Below, in pieces: positions 1 through 9,448 of a DNA stretch of 64,000 bases. Source of the DNA: JABFRZ01 sp964631945 (GTDB lineage Bacteria > Planctomycetota > UBA1135 > GCA-002686595); the NCBI GenBank assembly GCA_964631945.1, contig CAZWAY010000032.1:3379-67378 (forward strand), written 5' to 3'. Under the pieces are notes generated by a model. It was not told where the DNA came from. It made no database searches and saw nothing but the letters and a program-made list of their open reading frames with translations. How positions within the stretch are numbered: position 1 is the first letter of the stretch; every line of letters begins with the position of its first letter. The position numbers and the translations under genes were made by a program.

Positions 1-2
1 TG

Positions 3-668
3 TACGCGGCCGGCGGCGTGCTGGAGGCCTGCGAGCGCGTGCTGGCGGGCGAGTGGCGGAACGCCTTCTGCGCGGTGCGGCCGCCCGGGCACCACGCCGA
101 GCGCGAGCAGGCCATGGGCTTCTGCCTCTTCAACAACGTGGCCGTGGCCGCGGCCGCGCTGCGCGCGCAGCACGGCCTGGCGCGCGTGGCCATCGTGGAC
201 TGGGACGTACACCACGGCAACGGCACGCAGCACCTGTTCGAGCGCGACGGCAGCGTGTTCTACGCCAGCCTGCACCAGTGGCCGCTGTACCCGGGCACGG
301 GCGCACGCGAGGAGCGCGGCCTCGGGGCGGGCGCGGGCACCACGCGCAACGCGCCGCAGCCGGCGGGCGCGGGCGACGCCGAATGGATCGACGCCCTGGA
401 GGAGGAGCTGCTGCCGGATCTCGAGGCCTTCGCGCCCGAGTTCGTGCTGGTCTCGGCCGGCTTCGATGCGCACCGCCTGGATCCGCTGGCGGGCACGAAC
501 CTGAGCGAGCGCGCCTACGCCGAGATGAGCGCGCGCCTGCTCGAGCTGGCCGCGCGCTCGGCCGGGGGCCGGCTCGTCTCGGTGCTGGAGGGCGGCTATC
601 ACCTGACGGCCCTGGCGAGCTGCGTCGAGACGCACCTCGCCGCGCTGGTGGAGCACGCGCGCCGATGA
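3..668 (+). CDS. Histone deacetylase / acetylpolyamine amidohydrolase family protein (5' end missing)
   Basis: The reading frame is open to the left edge, so the N-terminus lies outside the window; the first GTG at 18 is internal. The visible 220 or so residues carry the zinc-dependent deacetylase core: RPPGHHAE (the His-His pair of the charge relay), GFCLFNNVAVAA, and VDWDVHHGNGTQ, where Asp and His bind zinc. A later SAGFDAH contributes the second zinc Asp, and LEGGY lies near the C-terminus. Known members remove acetyl groups from lysine or from polyamines; the substrate cannot be told from sequence alone. Its stop overlaps the start of the next gene by 4 nt (ATGA), so the two are probably co-translated. 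Confidence 0.9.
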   Translation, partial: YAAGGVLEACERVLAGEWRNAFCAVRPPGHHAEREQAMGFCLFNNVAVAAAALRAQHGLARVAIVDWDVHHGNGTQHLFERDGSVFYASLHQWPLYPGTGAREERGLGAGAGTTRNAPQPAGAGDAEWIDALEEELLPDLEAFAPEFVLVSAGFDAHRLDPLAGTNLSERAYAEMSARLLELAARSAGGRLVSVLEGGYHLTALASCVETHLAALVEHARR

Positions 669-1525
669 CGCTCGGCGAAGGAGCGCTCGGACCGCAGGAC
701 CACGACCGCGCCGCGGCCGGCCTCCGCTACGTCTATCCGGTCGTCTCGCGCCGCGCCCAGGGCGTCTCGGTGGGCGTCAACCTGAACCCGAACGACGCCT
801 GCAACTGGCGCTGCGTCTACTGCCAGGTGCCGGGCCTGGTGCGCGGGAACGCGCCGGAGATCGAGCTCGCGCTGCTCGCGCGCGAGCTGCGCGGACTCCT
901 GTCCGAGATCGTGCAGGGCGACTGGCTCGCGCGCCACGCGCCGGAGGGCGCGCGCCGGCTCGCGGACGTGGCCTTCTCGGGCAACGGCGAGCCCACCAGC
1001 TCGCGCCAGTTCCGCTCGGCGCTCGAGCTCGCGCGCGGCGTCCTGGACGAGCTCGGGCTGCTCGGACGCGTGAAGCTGGTGGTCATCAGCAACGGCTCGC
1101 TGGTCCACAAGCCGGAGGTCCAGGCCGGGCTGCGCGTGCTCGCCAGCGCCCACGGCGAGCTGTGGTTCAAGCTCGACAGCGCCACCGACGAGGGCATGCG
1201 CGCGATCAACGACGCCGCGCCGGGGCTCGCGCGCGTGCGCACGAACCTGCGCCTGGCCTGCGAGCTGGCCCCGACCTGGATCCAGACCTGCGTCTTCGCG
1301 CGCAACGGCGCGCCGCCGGCCGAGCTCGAGCTGGCCGCCTACGTGGACTTCCTGCGCACGCACCTGCGCGAGTGCGCGCCGCCGCGCGGCGTGCTCCTGT
1401 ACGGTCTGGCGCGGCCCTCGCACCAGCCCGAGGCGCCGGAGCTCGCGCGCCTGCCGGCCGCCTGGCTGGAGGCGCACGCCGAGCGCCTGCGCGCGCTGGG
1501 CCTCGAGGTGCGCACCTTCCCCTGA
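665..1525 (+). CDS. Radical SAM domain protein
   Basis: The 286-residue protein carries CNWRCVYC (Cys46, Cys50, Cys53), the CX3CX2C motif that binds the [4Fe-4S] cluster and S-adenosylmethionine. FSGNGEPT follows at about residue 105, in place of the usual GGEP motif. It resembles the COG0731-like Fe-S oxidoreductase group, which is related to tRNA wyosine enzymes, but the reaction is unknown. The ATG at 665 overlaps the stop of the deacetylase gene, and longer frames upstream are only an antisense or shifted reading of that gene. The stop is immediately followed by the scaffold gap, so any downstream partner is unseen. Confidence 0.85.
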   Translation: MTLGEGALGPQDHDRAAAGLRYVYPVVSRRAQGVSVGVNLNPNDACNWRCVYCQVPGLVRGNAPEIELALLARELRGLLSEIVQGDWLARHAPEGARRLADVAFSGNGEPTSSRQFRSALELARGVLDELGLLGRVKLVVISNGSLVHKPEVQAGLRVLASAHGELWFKLDSATDEGMRAINDAAPGLARVRTNLRLACELAPTWIQTCVFARNGAPPAELELAAYVDFLRTHLRECAPPRGVLLYGLARPSHQPEAPELARLPAAWLEAHAERLRALGLEVRTFP

Positions 1526-1625
1526 NNNNNNNNNNNNNNNNNNNNNNNNNNNNNNNNNNNNNNNNNNNNNNNNNNNNNNNNNNNNNNNNNNNNNNNNNNN
1601 NNNNNNNNNNNNNNNNNNNNNNNNN
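1526..1625. other. Assembly gap (100 N)
   Basis: Exactly 100 undetermined bases, the usual placeholder for a scaffold join of unknown length. Synteny across it is not proven: the deacetylase and radical SAM genes may not really be adjacent to the genes on the right. Confidence 0.98.
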
Positions 1626-1645
1626 GGGGCACCCCGACCTTGGGC

Positions 1646-1651
1646 TATAGT
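1646..1651 (+). promoter_or_regulatory. Candidate -10 element (TATAGT), leaderless type
   Basis: TATAGT ends 9 nt before the ATG at 1661, and no Shine-Dalgarno is seen. This spacing would put transcription start at or just before the start codon. The -35 region falls near the N gap. Confidence 0.5.
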
Positions 1652-1660
1652 CGGCACGGC

Positions 1661-2074
1661 ATGCCCGGCACCAGCGAGCGCATCTTCTTCGACGGCGATT
1701 GCGGCCTGTGCCATCGCTGGGTGCGCTTCGCGCTCGCGCGCGATCGCGGGCGCGAGCTCTTCCGCTTCGCGCCGCTGGCGGGGCCGACCTTCGCGGCCGA
1801 GGTCCCGGCCGCGGACCGTCGCGGGCTGCCCGACAGCCTGGTGGTGCGCACCGCGGAAGGCCGTCTGCTGGTGCGCTCGAGCGCCGCGCTGCACGTGCTC
1901 CGGCGCATCGGCGGACCGTGGCGCGTGCTGGCCGCCGGGCTCGGGCTCGTGCCGCGCGGCCTGCGCGACCGGGGCTACGACCAGATCGCGCGCCTGCGCA
2001 GGCGCCTCTTCGCCAAGCCCGCCAGCGCATGCCCGCGGGTGCCGAGGGAGCAGGCGGCGCGCCTCGATCCGTGA
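1661..2074 (+). CDS. DUF393 (DCC-family) thiol-disulfide oxidoreductase-like protein
   Basis: A small 137-residue protein with the family signature near the N-terminus, FDGDCGLCHRWV. It has Asp11 and the Cys14-x-x-Cys17 pair, as in the DCC family of predicted thioredoxin-fold redox proteins. No signal peptide or membrane segment is visible. The ATG at 1661 was chosen over an upstream ATG at 1640 because the protein then starts directly before the domain and a TATAGT box precedes it. The substrate is unknown. Confidence 0.85.
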   Translation: MPGTSERIFFDGDCGLCHRWVRFALARDRGRELFRFAPLAGPTFAAEVPAADRRGLPDSLVVRTAEGRLLVRSSAALHVLRRIGGPWRVLAAGLGLVPRGLRDRGYDQIARLRRRLFAKPASACPRVPREQAARLDP

Positions 2075-2095
2075 GCGGCCCGGGACCGCGCGGAG

Positions 2096-2611
2096 TCAGC
2101 GCGCCCCCGGCGTCCAGCGCAGCCCCCAGGTGAGCTGCGGGACCAGCACGCGCGGATCGTTGCCGCTGGAGGCCAGCAACGTCAGCTCGGGACCGAAGGC
2201 GAGCCCCGGCGCGAAGAACGTGAAGCGGCCCACGCCGAAGTAGAGCCCGAGGTAGCCGCCGGCTTCCTCCACCAGGTTGGGCTCGCCCCGCGCCCGGAAG
2301 CCGGTCACGCCGAAGCGCGTGCTCCAGGCGCGGCGCTCGTCCCCGTCGAGCCGCAGGAGTCCGAGGTCGAGCTGCGTCCAGTTGCCCGCCTTGGGGAAGC
2401 CGTTGTCGGCGAAGTCCTTGTCGTCGAGGAACTGATCGGTGAAGCGCGCCTCGAGCTCCCAGGCGCTGCCGGCGCGCACGGGCGCCGAGAGCGAGGCCGC
2501 CAACCCGAGGTTGGGCAGCAGCGAGGGCGCGAATCCCACCGTCGGCGCGCTGGTCTCGCAGCCCAGCACGGCCGCCGCGAGGAGCGGGACCACCAGAACG
2601 GGCGTCCTCAT
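2096..2611 (-). CDS. Hypothetical outer-membrane-type lipoprotein
   Basis: A 171-residue protein starting MRTPVLVVPLLAAAVLGC, a clear lipoprotein signal with lipobox VLGC (Cys18). The mature part alternates hydrophobic and polar residues (for example GGYLGLYFGVGRFTFFAPGLAF) and ends in WGLRWTPGAR, which suggests beta strands and an outer-membrane or periplasmic location. I do not recognise a family. It converges on the DUF393 gene with only about 20 nt between them. Confidence 0.7.
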   Translation of the reverse strand: MRTPVLVVPLLAAAVLGCETSAPTVGFAPSLLPNLGLAASLSAPVRAGSAWELEARFTDQFLDDKDFADNGFPKAGNWTQLDLGLLRLDGDERRAWSTRFGVTGFRARGEPNLVEEAGGYLGLYFGVGRFTFFAPGLAFGPELTLLASSGNDPRVLVPQLTWGLRWTPGAR

Positions 2612-2690
2612 TGGGAGACGAGGATTCTCCCGCGCGAGCCCGGCCGCAAGCCCGCAGTCCGGGCCCAGCGCGGAATCGGCGCGCCGCCTC

Positions 2691-3437
2691 TCACGCCGCC
2701 CGGGCGAAGCGCCGCGCCAGCTCGCGCGCCAGCTGGGCCGGCGTGCGTCCGCTGGTCGCGAGCGTCAGCTCGCAGCGTGCGTACAGCGCGGCCCGCTGCT
2801 CCAGGAGCGCGCGCAGTTCCTCGCGCGCGCGCGGACGCGCGTGCATCGGGCGGCGGTCGCCCTGCGCCAGCACGCGCGCGAAGTGCTCCTCGGGCTCGGC
2901 CCGCAGCCACACCGTGCGACAGGTCGCGCACAGGCGCGCGAAGGTGCGCTCGTGCGTGACCAGCGAACCGCCGGTGGCGAGCACCACCCGGCCGCCCTCG
3001 GAGAGGACACGCTCGAGGGCTTCGGCCTCGAAGCGCTGGAAGGCCTCGGGCCCGTGCAGGTCGAAGAGTTCCGCCAGCGGCAGGCCGGCCAGCTCCTCCA
3101 CGCGCTGGTCGAGCTCGACGAAGGGCACCTCGAGCTCGCGCGCGAGCAGGCGTCCGACGCTCGACTTGCCCGCGCCGCGCAGCCCGAGCAGCGCGATGCG
3201 CTCCGCGCCCGGCCCGGCGCCGCGCTCGGCGAGCAGGGCCGCGCAACTGGTCTCGAGCGCTACCGCCAGGCGCTCGAGCACCAGCACGCTCGGGTTCGCG
3301 CGCCCGGCCTCGGCCTCGGTCAGGTAGCGTCGCGAGACCCCGGCCCGGCGCGCCAGGGCCGCCAGGGCCAGCCCGCGCTCCTCGCGCAGGGCCCTCAGAC
3401 GTGCCCCGAGGCGGGCGAGAAGGGCTTGTTCGGTCAT
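2691..3437 (-). CDS. boxR: BzdR/BoxR-type transcriptional regulator (XRE HTH fused to shikimate-kinase-like domain)
   Basis: The protein has 248 residues. Residues 5-65 form an XRE helix-turn-helix (LRALREERGLALAALARRAG, then a recognition helix with SRRYLTEAEAGR). From about residue 80 comes a shikimate-kinase-like P-loop domain with Walker A LGLRGAGKSS. This fusion is the hallmark of BzdR/BoxR, repressors of benzoate degradation that bind benzoyl-CoA through the kinase-like domain. The gene is divergent from boxC, the expected arrangement. The ATG at 3437 is chosen over an upstream frame extension because GGGAG lies about 8 nt before it and the HTH starts right after. It probably autoregulates through the palindrome at 3476-3491. 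Confidence 0.9.
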   Translation of the reverse strand: MTEQALLARLGARLRALREERGLALAALARRAGVSRRYLTEAEAGRANPSVLVLERLAVALETSCAALLAERGAGPGAERIALLGLRGAGKSSVGRLLARELEVPFVELDQRVEELAGLPLAELFDLHGPEAFQRFEAEALERVLSEGGRVVLATGGSLVTHERTFARLCATCRTVWLRAEPEEHFARVLAQGDRRPMHARPRAREELRALLEQRAALYARCELTLATSGRTPAQLARELARRFARAA

Positions 3438-3475
3438 GGGTGTGCTCCCTATGATGCCCACATCCCCATCGGGGA

Positions 3476-3491
3476 GAGAAGTATAATTCTC
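3476..3491. promoter_or_regulatory. Palindromic candidate operator for the BoxR-like regulator
   Basis: GAGAAGTATAATTCTC is a 16-bp inverted repeat with one mismatched pair (GAGAA, TATA centre, TTCTC), an AT-rich island in 70% G+C DNA. It covers -10-like hexamers on both strands (TATAAT on plus, TATACT on minus at 3480-3485). A protein bound here would block both boxC and regulator transcription. The repeat is seen directly; its role is inferred from position. Confidence 0.6.
3482..3487 (+). promoter_or_regulatory. -10 box of the boxCB promoter (TATAAT)
   Basis: A perfect TATAAT hexamer 47 nt before the boxC start, lying inside the palindrome. No good -35 hexamer is seen 16-18 bp upstream (about 3459-3464), so activity may need another factor or be weak when isolated. 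The predicted transcript leader is about 40 nt. Confidence 0.55.
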
Positions 3492-3534
3492 GCCTCGACC
3501 ATCCCCGAGCCCCGCTCCCCGAGCCCTCCGAACC

Positions 3535-5187
3535 GTGCCGCTGACCGCCGCCGCCCCGCGCACCTCGTTCCAGACCCACCCGTCGCGCTACCAGCACTGG
3601 AAGCTCGCCGTCCAGGGCGAGGTCGCGACCCTGACCATGGCCGTGCAGGCGAGCGCGGCCGAGCGCCCGGGCTACGAGCTCAAGCTGAACTCCTACGACC
3701 TGGCGGTAGACATCGAGCTGGCCGACGCCGTGCAGCGCCTGGTGTTCGAGCACCCCGCGGTGCGCTGCGTGGTCGTGACGGGCGCGCTGGAGCGCGTGTT
3801 CTGCGCCGGCGCGAACATCGGGATGCTCGCCACGAGCACGCACGCCTTCAAGATCAACTTCTGCAAGTACACCAACGAGACGCGCCTCTACCTCGAGGAC
3901 GCCAGCGCGAGCGGCGGCAAGCGCTTCCTCGCGGCGCTGAACGGCACGGCCTCGGGCGGCGGCTACGAGCTGGCGCTGGCCTGCGACCGGATCCTGCTGG
4001 TGGACGACCGCTCGAGCGCGGTCTCGTTCCCCGAGCTGCCGCTGCTCGGCGTGCTGCCCGGCACGGGCGGACTCACGCGCGTCTCGGACAAGCGCAAGGT
4101 GCGCAAGGACCGCGCCGACGTGTTCGCCAGCGTGGCCGAGGGCGTCAAGGGCAAGCGCGCGGTCGAGTGGAACCTGGTGGACGCGATCGCGCCGCTCTCG
4201 AAGTGGCAGGAGGAAGTCGCGCGCCACGCCCAGGAGCTGGCGGCCGAGGCCGAGGCGCGCTCCGGCAAGGGTGTGGAGCTCGCCCCCATCGCCTGCACGC
4301 GCGAGGACGACTCCTGGAAGTACGCGCACGTCGAGCTCGTCTTCGAGCGCGAGGCGCGCACGGCACGCCTGACGCTGCGGCTGCCCGCCAGCGCCGGCGC
4401 GAAGGACGCGGCCGCTGCACGCGCGGCCGGCAGCGCCTGGTGGCCGTTCCAGCTGTTCCGCGAGCTCGACGACGCGCTCCTGAACCTGCGCTTCCACGAG
4501 CCCGAGACCGGGCTGGTGCTGGTGCGCGTCGAGGGCGACCCGGCCGTGGCGCTGGCGGCCGACACGGTGCTGGCCGCGGGCGGCGACTGGTTCGTGCGCG
4601 AGGTCGCGCACTACGTCAAGCGCGTGCTCAAGCGCCTCGAGAACACGGCCAAGAGCTTCTACGCCGTGGCCGACGGCGGCACGGCCTTCGCCGGCACGTT
4701 CCTCGAGCTCCTGCTGGCCTGCGACCGCTCGTACGTCCTCGAGGACGACGACACGAAGGTCGAGCTCGGAGTCAGCGGCGTGCACGCGGGCCTGTACCCG
4801 ATGGCCAACGGCCTGACGCGCCTGCAGACGCGCTTCCTGGCCACGCCCGCGGCGGCCGAGGCCGTGCTGGCCCTGGCCGGGCAGCGGCTCGACGCCGCGC
4901 GCGCCGACGAGCTCGGGCTCGCGACCTTCGCACCCGACGCGCTCGACTGGGACGACGAGCTGCGCCTGGCCGCGGAGGAACGCGCCTCGTTCTCGCCCGA
5001 TGCCCTGACCGGCATGGAGCAGAACGTGCGCCCGGCCGGGCCCGAGACGATGGAGACCAAGATCTTCGGACGCCTCTCGGCCTTCCAGAACTGGATCTTC
5101 CAGCGCCCCAACGCCGTGGGCGAGAAGGGCGCGCTGAAGTGCTACGGCACGCCGCTGCGCCCCGAGTTCGACTACCGCCGCACCTGA
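3535..5187 (+). CDS. boxC: 2,3-epoxybenzoyl-CoA dihydrolase BoxC (benzoyl-CoA-dihydrodiol lyase)
   Basis: A 550-residue crotonase-superfamily protein of the size usual for BoxC (about 555), which opens the ring of 2,3-epoxybenzoyl-CoA with water in the aerobic box pathway of benzoate degradation. Two enoyl-CoA-hydratase-like halves are visible. The first has CAGANIGML (about residues 90-98) and LNGTASGGGYELALACDRI (about 133-151), the oxyanion-hole region. The second has VADGGTAFAGTFLELLLACDR (about 379-399). The start is GTG at 3535; there is no obvious Shine-Dalgarno. It is followed after 32 nt by boxB, and the regulator is divergent upstream. boxA, the reductase, is not in this window. Confidence 0.95.
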   Translation: MPLTAAAPRTSFQTHPSRYQHWKLAVQGEVATLTMAVQASAAERPGYELKLNSYDLAVDIELADAVQRLVFEHPAVRCVVVTGALERVFCAGANIGMLATSTHAFKINFCKYTNETRLYLEDASASGGKRFLAALNGTASGGGYELALACDRILLVDDRSSAVSFPELPLLGVLPGTGGLTRVSDKRKVRKDRADVFASVAEGVKGKRAVEWNLVDAIAPLSKWQEEVARHAQELAAEAEARSGKGVELAPIACTREDDSWKYAHVELVFEREARTARLTLRLPASAGAKDAAAARAAGSAWWPFQLFRELDDALLNLRFHEPETGLVLVRVEGDPAVALAADTVLAAGGDWFVREVAHYVKRVLKRLENTAKSFYAVADGGTAFAGTFLELLLACDRSYVLEDDDTKVELGVSGVHAGLYPMANGLTRLQTRFLATPAAAEAVLALAGQRLDAARADELGLATFAPDALDWDDELRLAAEERASFSPDALTGMEQNVRPAGPETMETKIFGRLSAFQNWIFQRPNAVGEKGALKCYGTPLRPEFDYRRT

Positions 5188-5205
5188 TTCCTCCGCGAGG
5201 AGGAA
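5188..5205 (+). promoter_or_regulatory. Intercistronic hairpin holding the boxB Shine-Dalgarno
   Basis: TTCCTCC-GCGA-GGAGGAA forms a 7-bp stem with a GNRA-type tetraloop directly after the boxC stop. The 3' arm contains the only strong ribosome-binding sequence (AGGAGG, 5198-5203) for the boxB ATG at 5220. Folding would hide it, while ribosomes finishing boxC would open the hairpin and couple the two translations. The structure is read by eye, not computed. Confidence 0.55.
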
Positions 5206-5219
5206 CGAAGAGACAACCC

Positions 5220-6635
<1,416 letters not shown>

Positions 6636-6694
6636 GCCCGGCCCCCGGCGGAGCGCGCGAGCTCCCACCGGCGCGAGGTGCGCGCGTTTTCTTC

Positions 6695-6725
6695 CGCCCG
6701 GCGGTGACCGCCGGGCGCTTCCTTC
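6695..6725 (+). terminator. Rho-independent-like terminator after boxB
   Basis: CGCCCGGCG, loop GTGAC, CGCCGGGCG: a perfect 9-bp G+C stem followed by CTTCCTTCC rather than a pure T run. It lies 60 nt after the boxB stop and closes the boxCB transcript. Confidence 0.7.
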
Positions 6726-6840
6726 CCTAGCACGACACTTCTGAGACGAAGCCCGCCTTCAGGGCGCTCTCGCGCGGGACCGAACGGGGGGCGGAAGGTG
6801 GGGCGGCGCTGGCATGGTCGCCCCGGGGAAGGGAAGCACC

Positions 6841-9432
6841 ATGATTCGCAGCACGCCGCGCGCGGCTTCGTTCGCACGCATCGGGACGCTCGTCCTCCTG
6901 GCCTGGGCCGGAGGCGGTTGCACCCTGCAGGGCGCCACCGACGAAACGGGTGGCGGCGGAGGCGGCGGCGCGCCGCGCTGCGCCAGCTGCGTGGGCGAGG
7001 ACGGTGGCAGCCCCGCGCCACCCGCGATCGACGGCCAGACCGTGGCGGTGCTCGAGACCAGCGCGCCGGACCCCTCGGTCACGACCTTCGTGCTGCGCGG
7101 CACGCTGCCGGTGCCGCCGCGCACCTTCCCGCGCGCCGACGGACGCGACCCGTTCGTGATCCTGGACTGGAACGGCCTGCCGCTGACGACCCAGACCGAG
7201 CTCGTCTCGCGCTACCCGAACGAGGCCCACGGCGCCGACGTGGTCGAGGTGCTGGCCCGCGTGCACCGCGATCCGGCCGCCGCGGGCGGCGCGCAGGTGC
7301 GCTACGAGGTCGTGCACACGCCACGCGCGGCCCTGCCCGGACCGGGGACGGTCGGCCTGGAGGACCTGCTGGCGACGAGCGCCGTGCCGACCCGCATCCA
7401 GGCGCTGCTGGCCGACCCGAGCTCGATCGAGATCGCGGCCTTCGACTGCTTCGGCAACAAGTACGTGTGCCGTCCGCTCGACGGCACGGGCAGCTACCAG
7501 CTGACGCGCCGCGGGCGCGTGACCACCGAGCTGCGCATCTACCAGACGATGCGGCCCGAGCCCTTCGTCTCGGGCCCGGCCGGCACGCTGCCACGCTTCC
7601 TGGGCGTGCACGCGTACCTCTCGACCACCACCGGGGAAGAGACCCTCGGCCTGGCCCTGCGCTTCAACAACGGCGGCAGCGGACGCGAGGGGACCACGAC
7701 CGACGACGATCCCCTCGACCGCATCTACTTCCAGAAGATCCAGGTCACGCTGCCGGCCGACCTGGCCCTGATGCAGGACTTCGAGGACCCCTACCTGGGT
7801 AGCTTCGTGGGCGCGGGCAACCGCTGGGTCTGGGACCTGGTCAAGCCGCTGGCGGGCGGCAAGCTGCACGTGATCCGCTGGCTCGGGCAGTTCCACCGCC
7901 GCCTGTGGATCGCCAGCGCGAGCGACATGGGACTCGCGCGCAACTACGCCAACGGCATCGGCCAGGCCTTCTGCGTGCGCGGCACGGACACGATCTTCGC
8001 GCGTCCGTACTGGTCGTGGTGGAACAAGGGCACGGCGCGCTTCTTCCCGCAGCGCTACCTCTTGCCGTCGCTCGACCACGTCGGGCTCGGCTACCTGCGC
8101 AACCAGCTGTTCGGCGAGCGCGCGCACCTGGCCGAGCGCCTCTTGAACGGCACCAGTGACGGCAACTACCCGATCGCCACGGGCGTGCTCGGCTGGAGCC
8201 ACCCCTACGGCGTCTCCTACGGCGGGATGACCAGCGGCAACGAGATCTTCTGCTGGGACGGGATCACGACCGCGACCGCGGCCTCGCTCGACGGCCTGCA
8301 GCTCTACCGCGGGCTGCACCGCATGCACACCGACCGCCAGCCGAACGCGCTGTACGACGCGGATGGCGAGCCCACTTCGGTCGAGCGCTGGGTGCGCGAG
8401 AACGGCGCGCTCGACTACGTGCCCTTCTACCACTACGTCGTGCCGTTCCTGGGCGGGAGCTATGCCGACCCCTTCGGCTACGCCGCCGCGCCGCGCTTCC
8501 AGACGAACTACGTGCAGGCGAGCGGCCTGCAGCCGGGCTACCAGGAGGCGCACCTGGCCTACGACCCGCACGACCTGCAGCACTACATCCGCTACACGCG
8601 CTCGGCCAAGGTGCTGGCCTGGCTCGGCAACGACAGCCTGGCCAAGGACGACCTGCGCATGCAGGCCGAGATGTTCCACCTCTCGTACCACACCTACCGC
8701 AACGACCAGTACGGCGGCTTCATCGGCTCGGGCCTGCTGTCGCAGCGCGCCGTGGCCAACGCCAACCCCGGCAAGGGCGGGCCCTTCGGGCGCGGCGAGG
8801 CCTGGGGCCTCGACTGCGCGACGGCGGCCTACTCCCTGGGCCAGCCGGCCTGGCGCGCGGCGAAGAAGCCGTGGATGGAGGCCATCATCGAGATGCTCCT
8901 GACCTCCCAGGGCACCTGCAACGGCTTCCTGCAGGCGCAGGTGAGCAGCAAGGCCGTGGGGGGCAAGTACCGCGCGCGCCAGCAGATCGAGCAGTCGATC
9001 ACCGAGAACGCGCTGGTGGGCCTGCGCGAGAGCGTCTTCCGCGGCGTCGATCCGGGCCACTCCGACATGACGCGCGACGTGCTGGTCGAATCGCTGTACG
9101 GCTTCATCAGCGACATGGCGTTCCTGCCGGGCGCCGGTCCATGGCGCTACACCGGCGTCGGTCCGAAGGACATCTCGCTGCCGATCTGGTGCTCGCGCGC
9201 GCAGATGCCGGCCGACGCGGTCACGACCGGGGACATCGAGACCTTCCAGGACTGGTCGTCCTTCGCCTACGGCTACGAGCTGACCGGCGACCCGATCTTC
9301 CTCGACAAGGCGCTGGAACAGTTCCCGGGCACGACCGACCTGTACCAGCGCCTGCGCAACGACGGCACCAACAACCTCGAGAACCGCTCGCCGCTGCTGG
9401 CGCTGCTGCAGCGCCGCGCGGGCATCCTGTAG
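6841..9432 (+). CDS. Large secreted lipoprotein of unknown function
   Basis: An 863-residue protein. The N-terminus is a lipoprotein signal ending in WAGGGC (lipobox, about residue 24), followed by a Gly-rich spacer and a CASC pair. The remainder looks globular: a beta-rich first third, then a long region rich in aromatic residues and repeated helical blocks (GRGEAWGLDCATAAYSLG, AYDPHDLQHYIRYTRSAKVL). This recalls alpha/alpha-barrel proteins, such as glycan-active six-hairpin folds, but I do not recognise a catalytic motif. The ATG at 6841 has GGGGAAGGGA before it and starts the signal peptide. It follows the box terminator, so it is probably transcribed separately. Confidence 0.75.
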   Translation: MIRSTPRAASFARIGTLVLLAWAGGGCTLQGATDETGGGGGGGAPRCASCVGEDGGSPAPPAIDGQTVAVLETSAPDPSVTTFVLRGTLPVPPRTFPRADGRDPFVILDWNGLPLTTQTELVSRYPNEAHGADVVEVLARVHRDPAAAGGAQVRYEVVHTPRAALPGPGTVGLEDLLATSAVPTRIQALLADPSSIEIAAFDCFGNKYVCRPLDGTGSYQLTRRGRVTTELRIYQTMRPEPFVSGPAGTLPRFLGVHAYLSTTTGEETLGLALRFNNGGSGREGTTTDDDPLDRIYFQKIQVTLPADLALMQDFEDPYLGSFVGAGNRWVWDLVKPLAGGKLHVIRWLGQFHRRLWIASASDMGLARNYANGIGQAFCVRGTDTIFARPYWSWWNKGTARFFPQRYLLPSLDHVGLGYLRNQLFGERAHLAERLLNGTSDGNYPIATGVLGWSHPYGVSYGGMTSGNEIFCWDGITTATAASLDGLQLYRGLHRMHTDRQPNALYDADGEPTSVERWVRENGALDYVPFYHYVVPFLGGSYADPFGYAAAPRFQTNYVQASGLQPGYQEAHLAYDPHDLQHYIRYTRSAKVLAWLGNDSLAKDDLRMQAEMFHLSYHTYRNDQYGGFIGSGLLSQRAVANANPGKGGPFGRGEAWGLDCATAAYSLGQPAWRAAKKPWMEAIIEMLLTSQGTCNGFLQAQVSSKAVGGKYRARQQIEQSITENALVGLRESVFRGVDPGHSDMTRDVLVESLYGFISDMAFLPGAGPWRYTGVGPKDISLPIWCSRAQMPADAVTTGDIETFQDWSSFAYGYELTGDPIFLDKALEQFPGTTDLYQRLRNDGTNNLENRSPLLALLQRRAGIL

Positions 9433-9448
9433 GCGCCCCTCAGGCGCC
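9432..9448. terminator. Short hairpin between converging genes
   Basis: GGCGCC, loop CCTCA, GGCGCC covers the last base of the plus-strand stop and the whole minus-strand stop codon. Its symmetry would serve both strands, but it has no T tract, so termination is uncertain. Confidence 0.3.

Noticed and set aside
1526..1625. The N run as a biological low-complexity element
   Set aside because: Exactly 100 N is a scaffold placeholder.
2608..4785. Long minus-strand open frame (725 residues) across boxR and boxC
   Set aside because: It is antisense to boxC and in another frame of the regulator; residue composition is a high-GC shadow with no domain.
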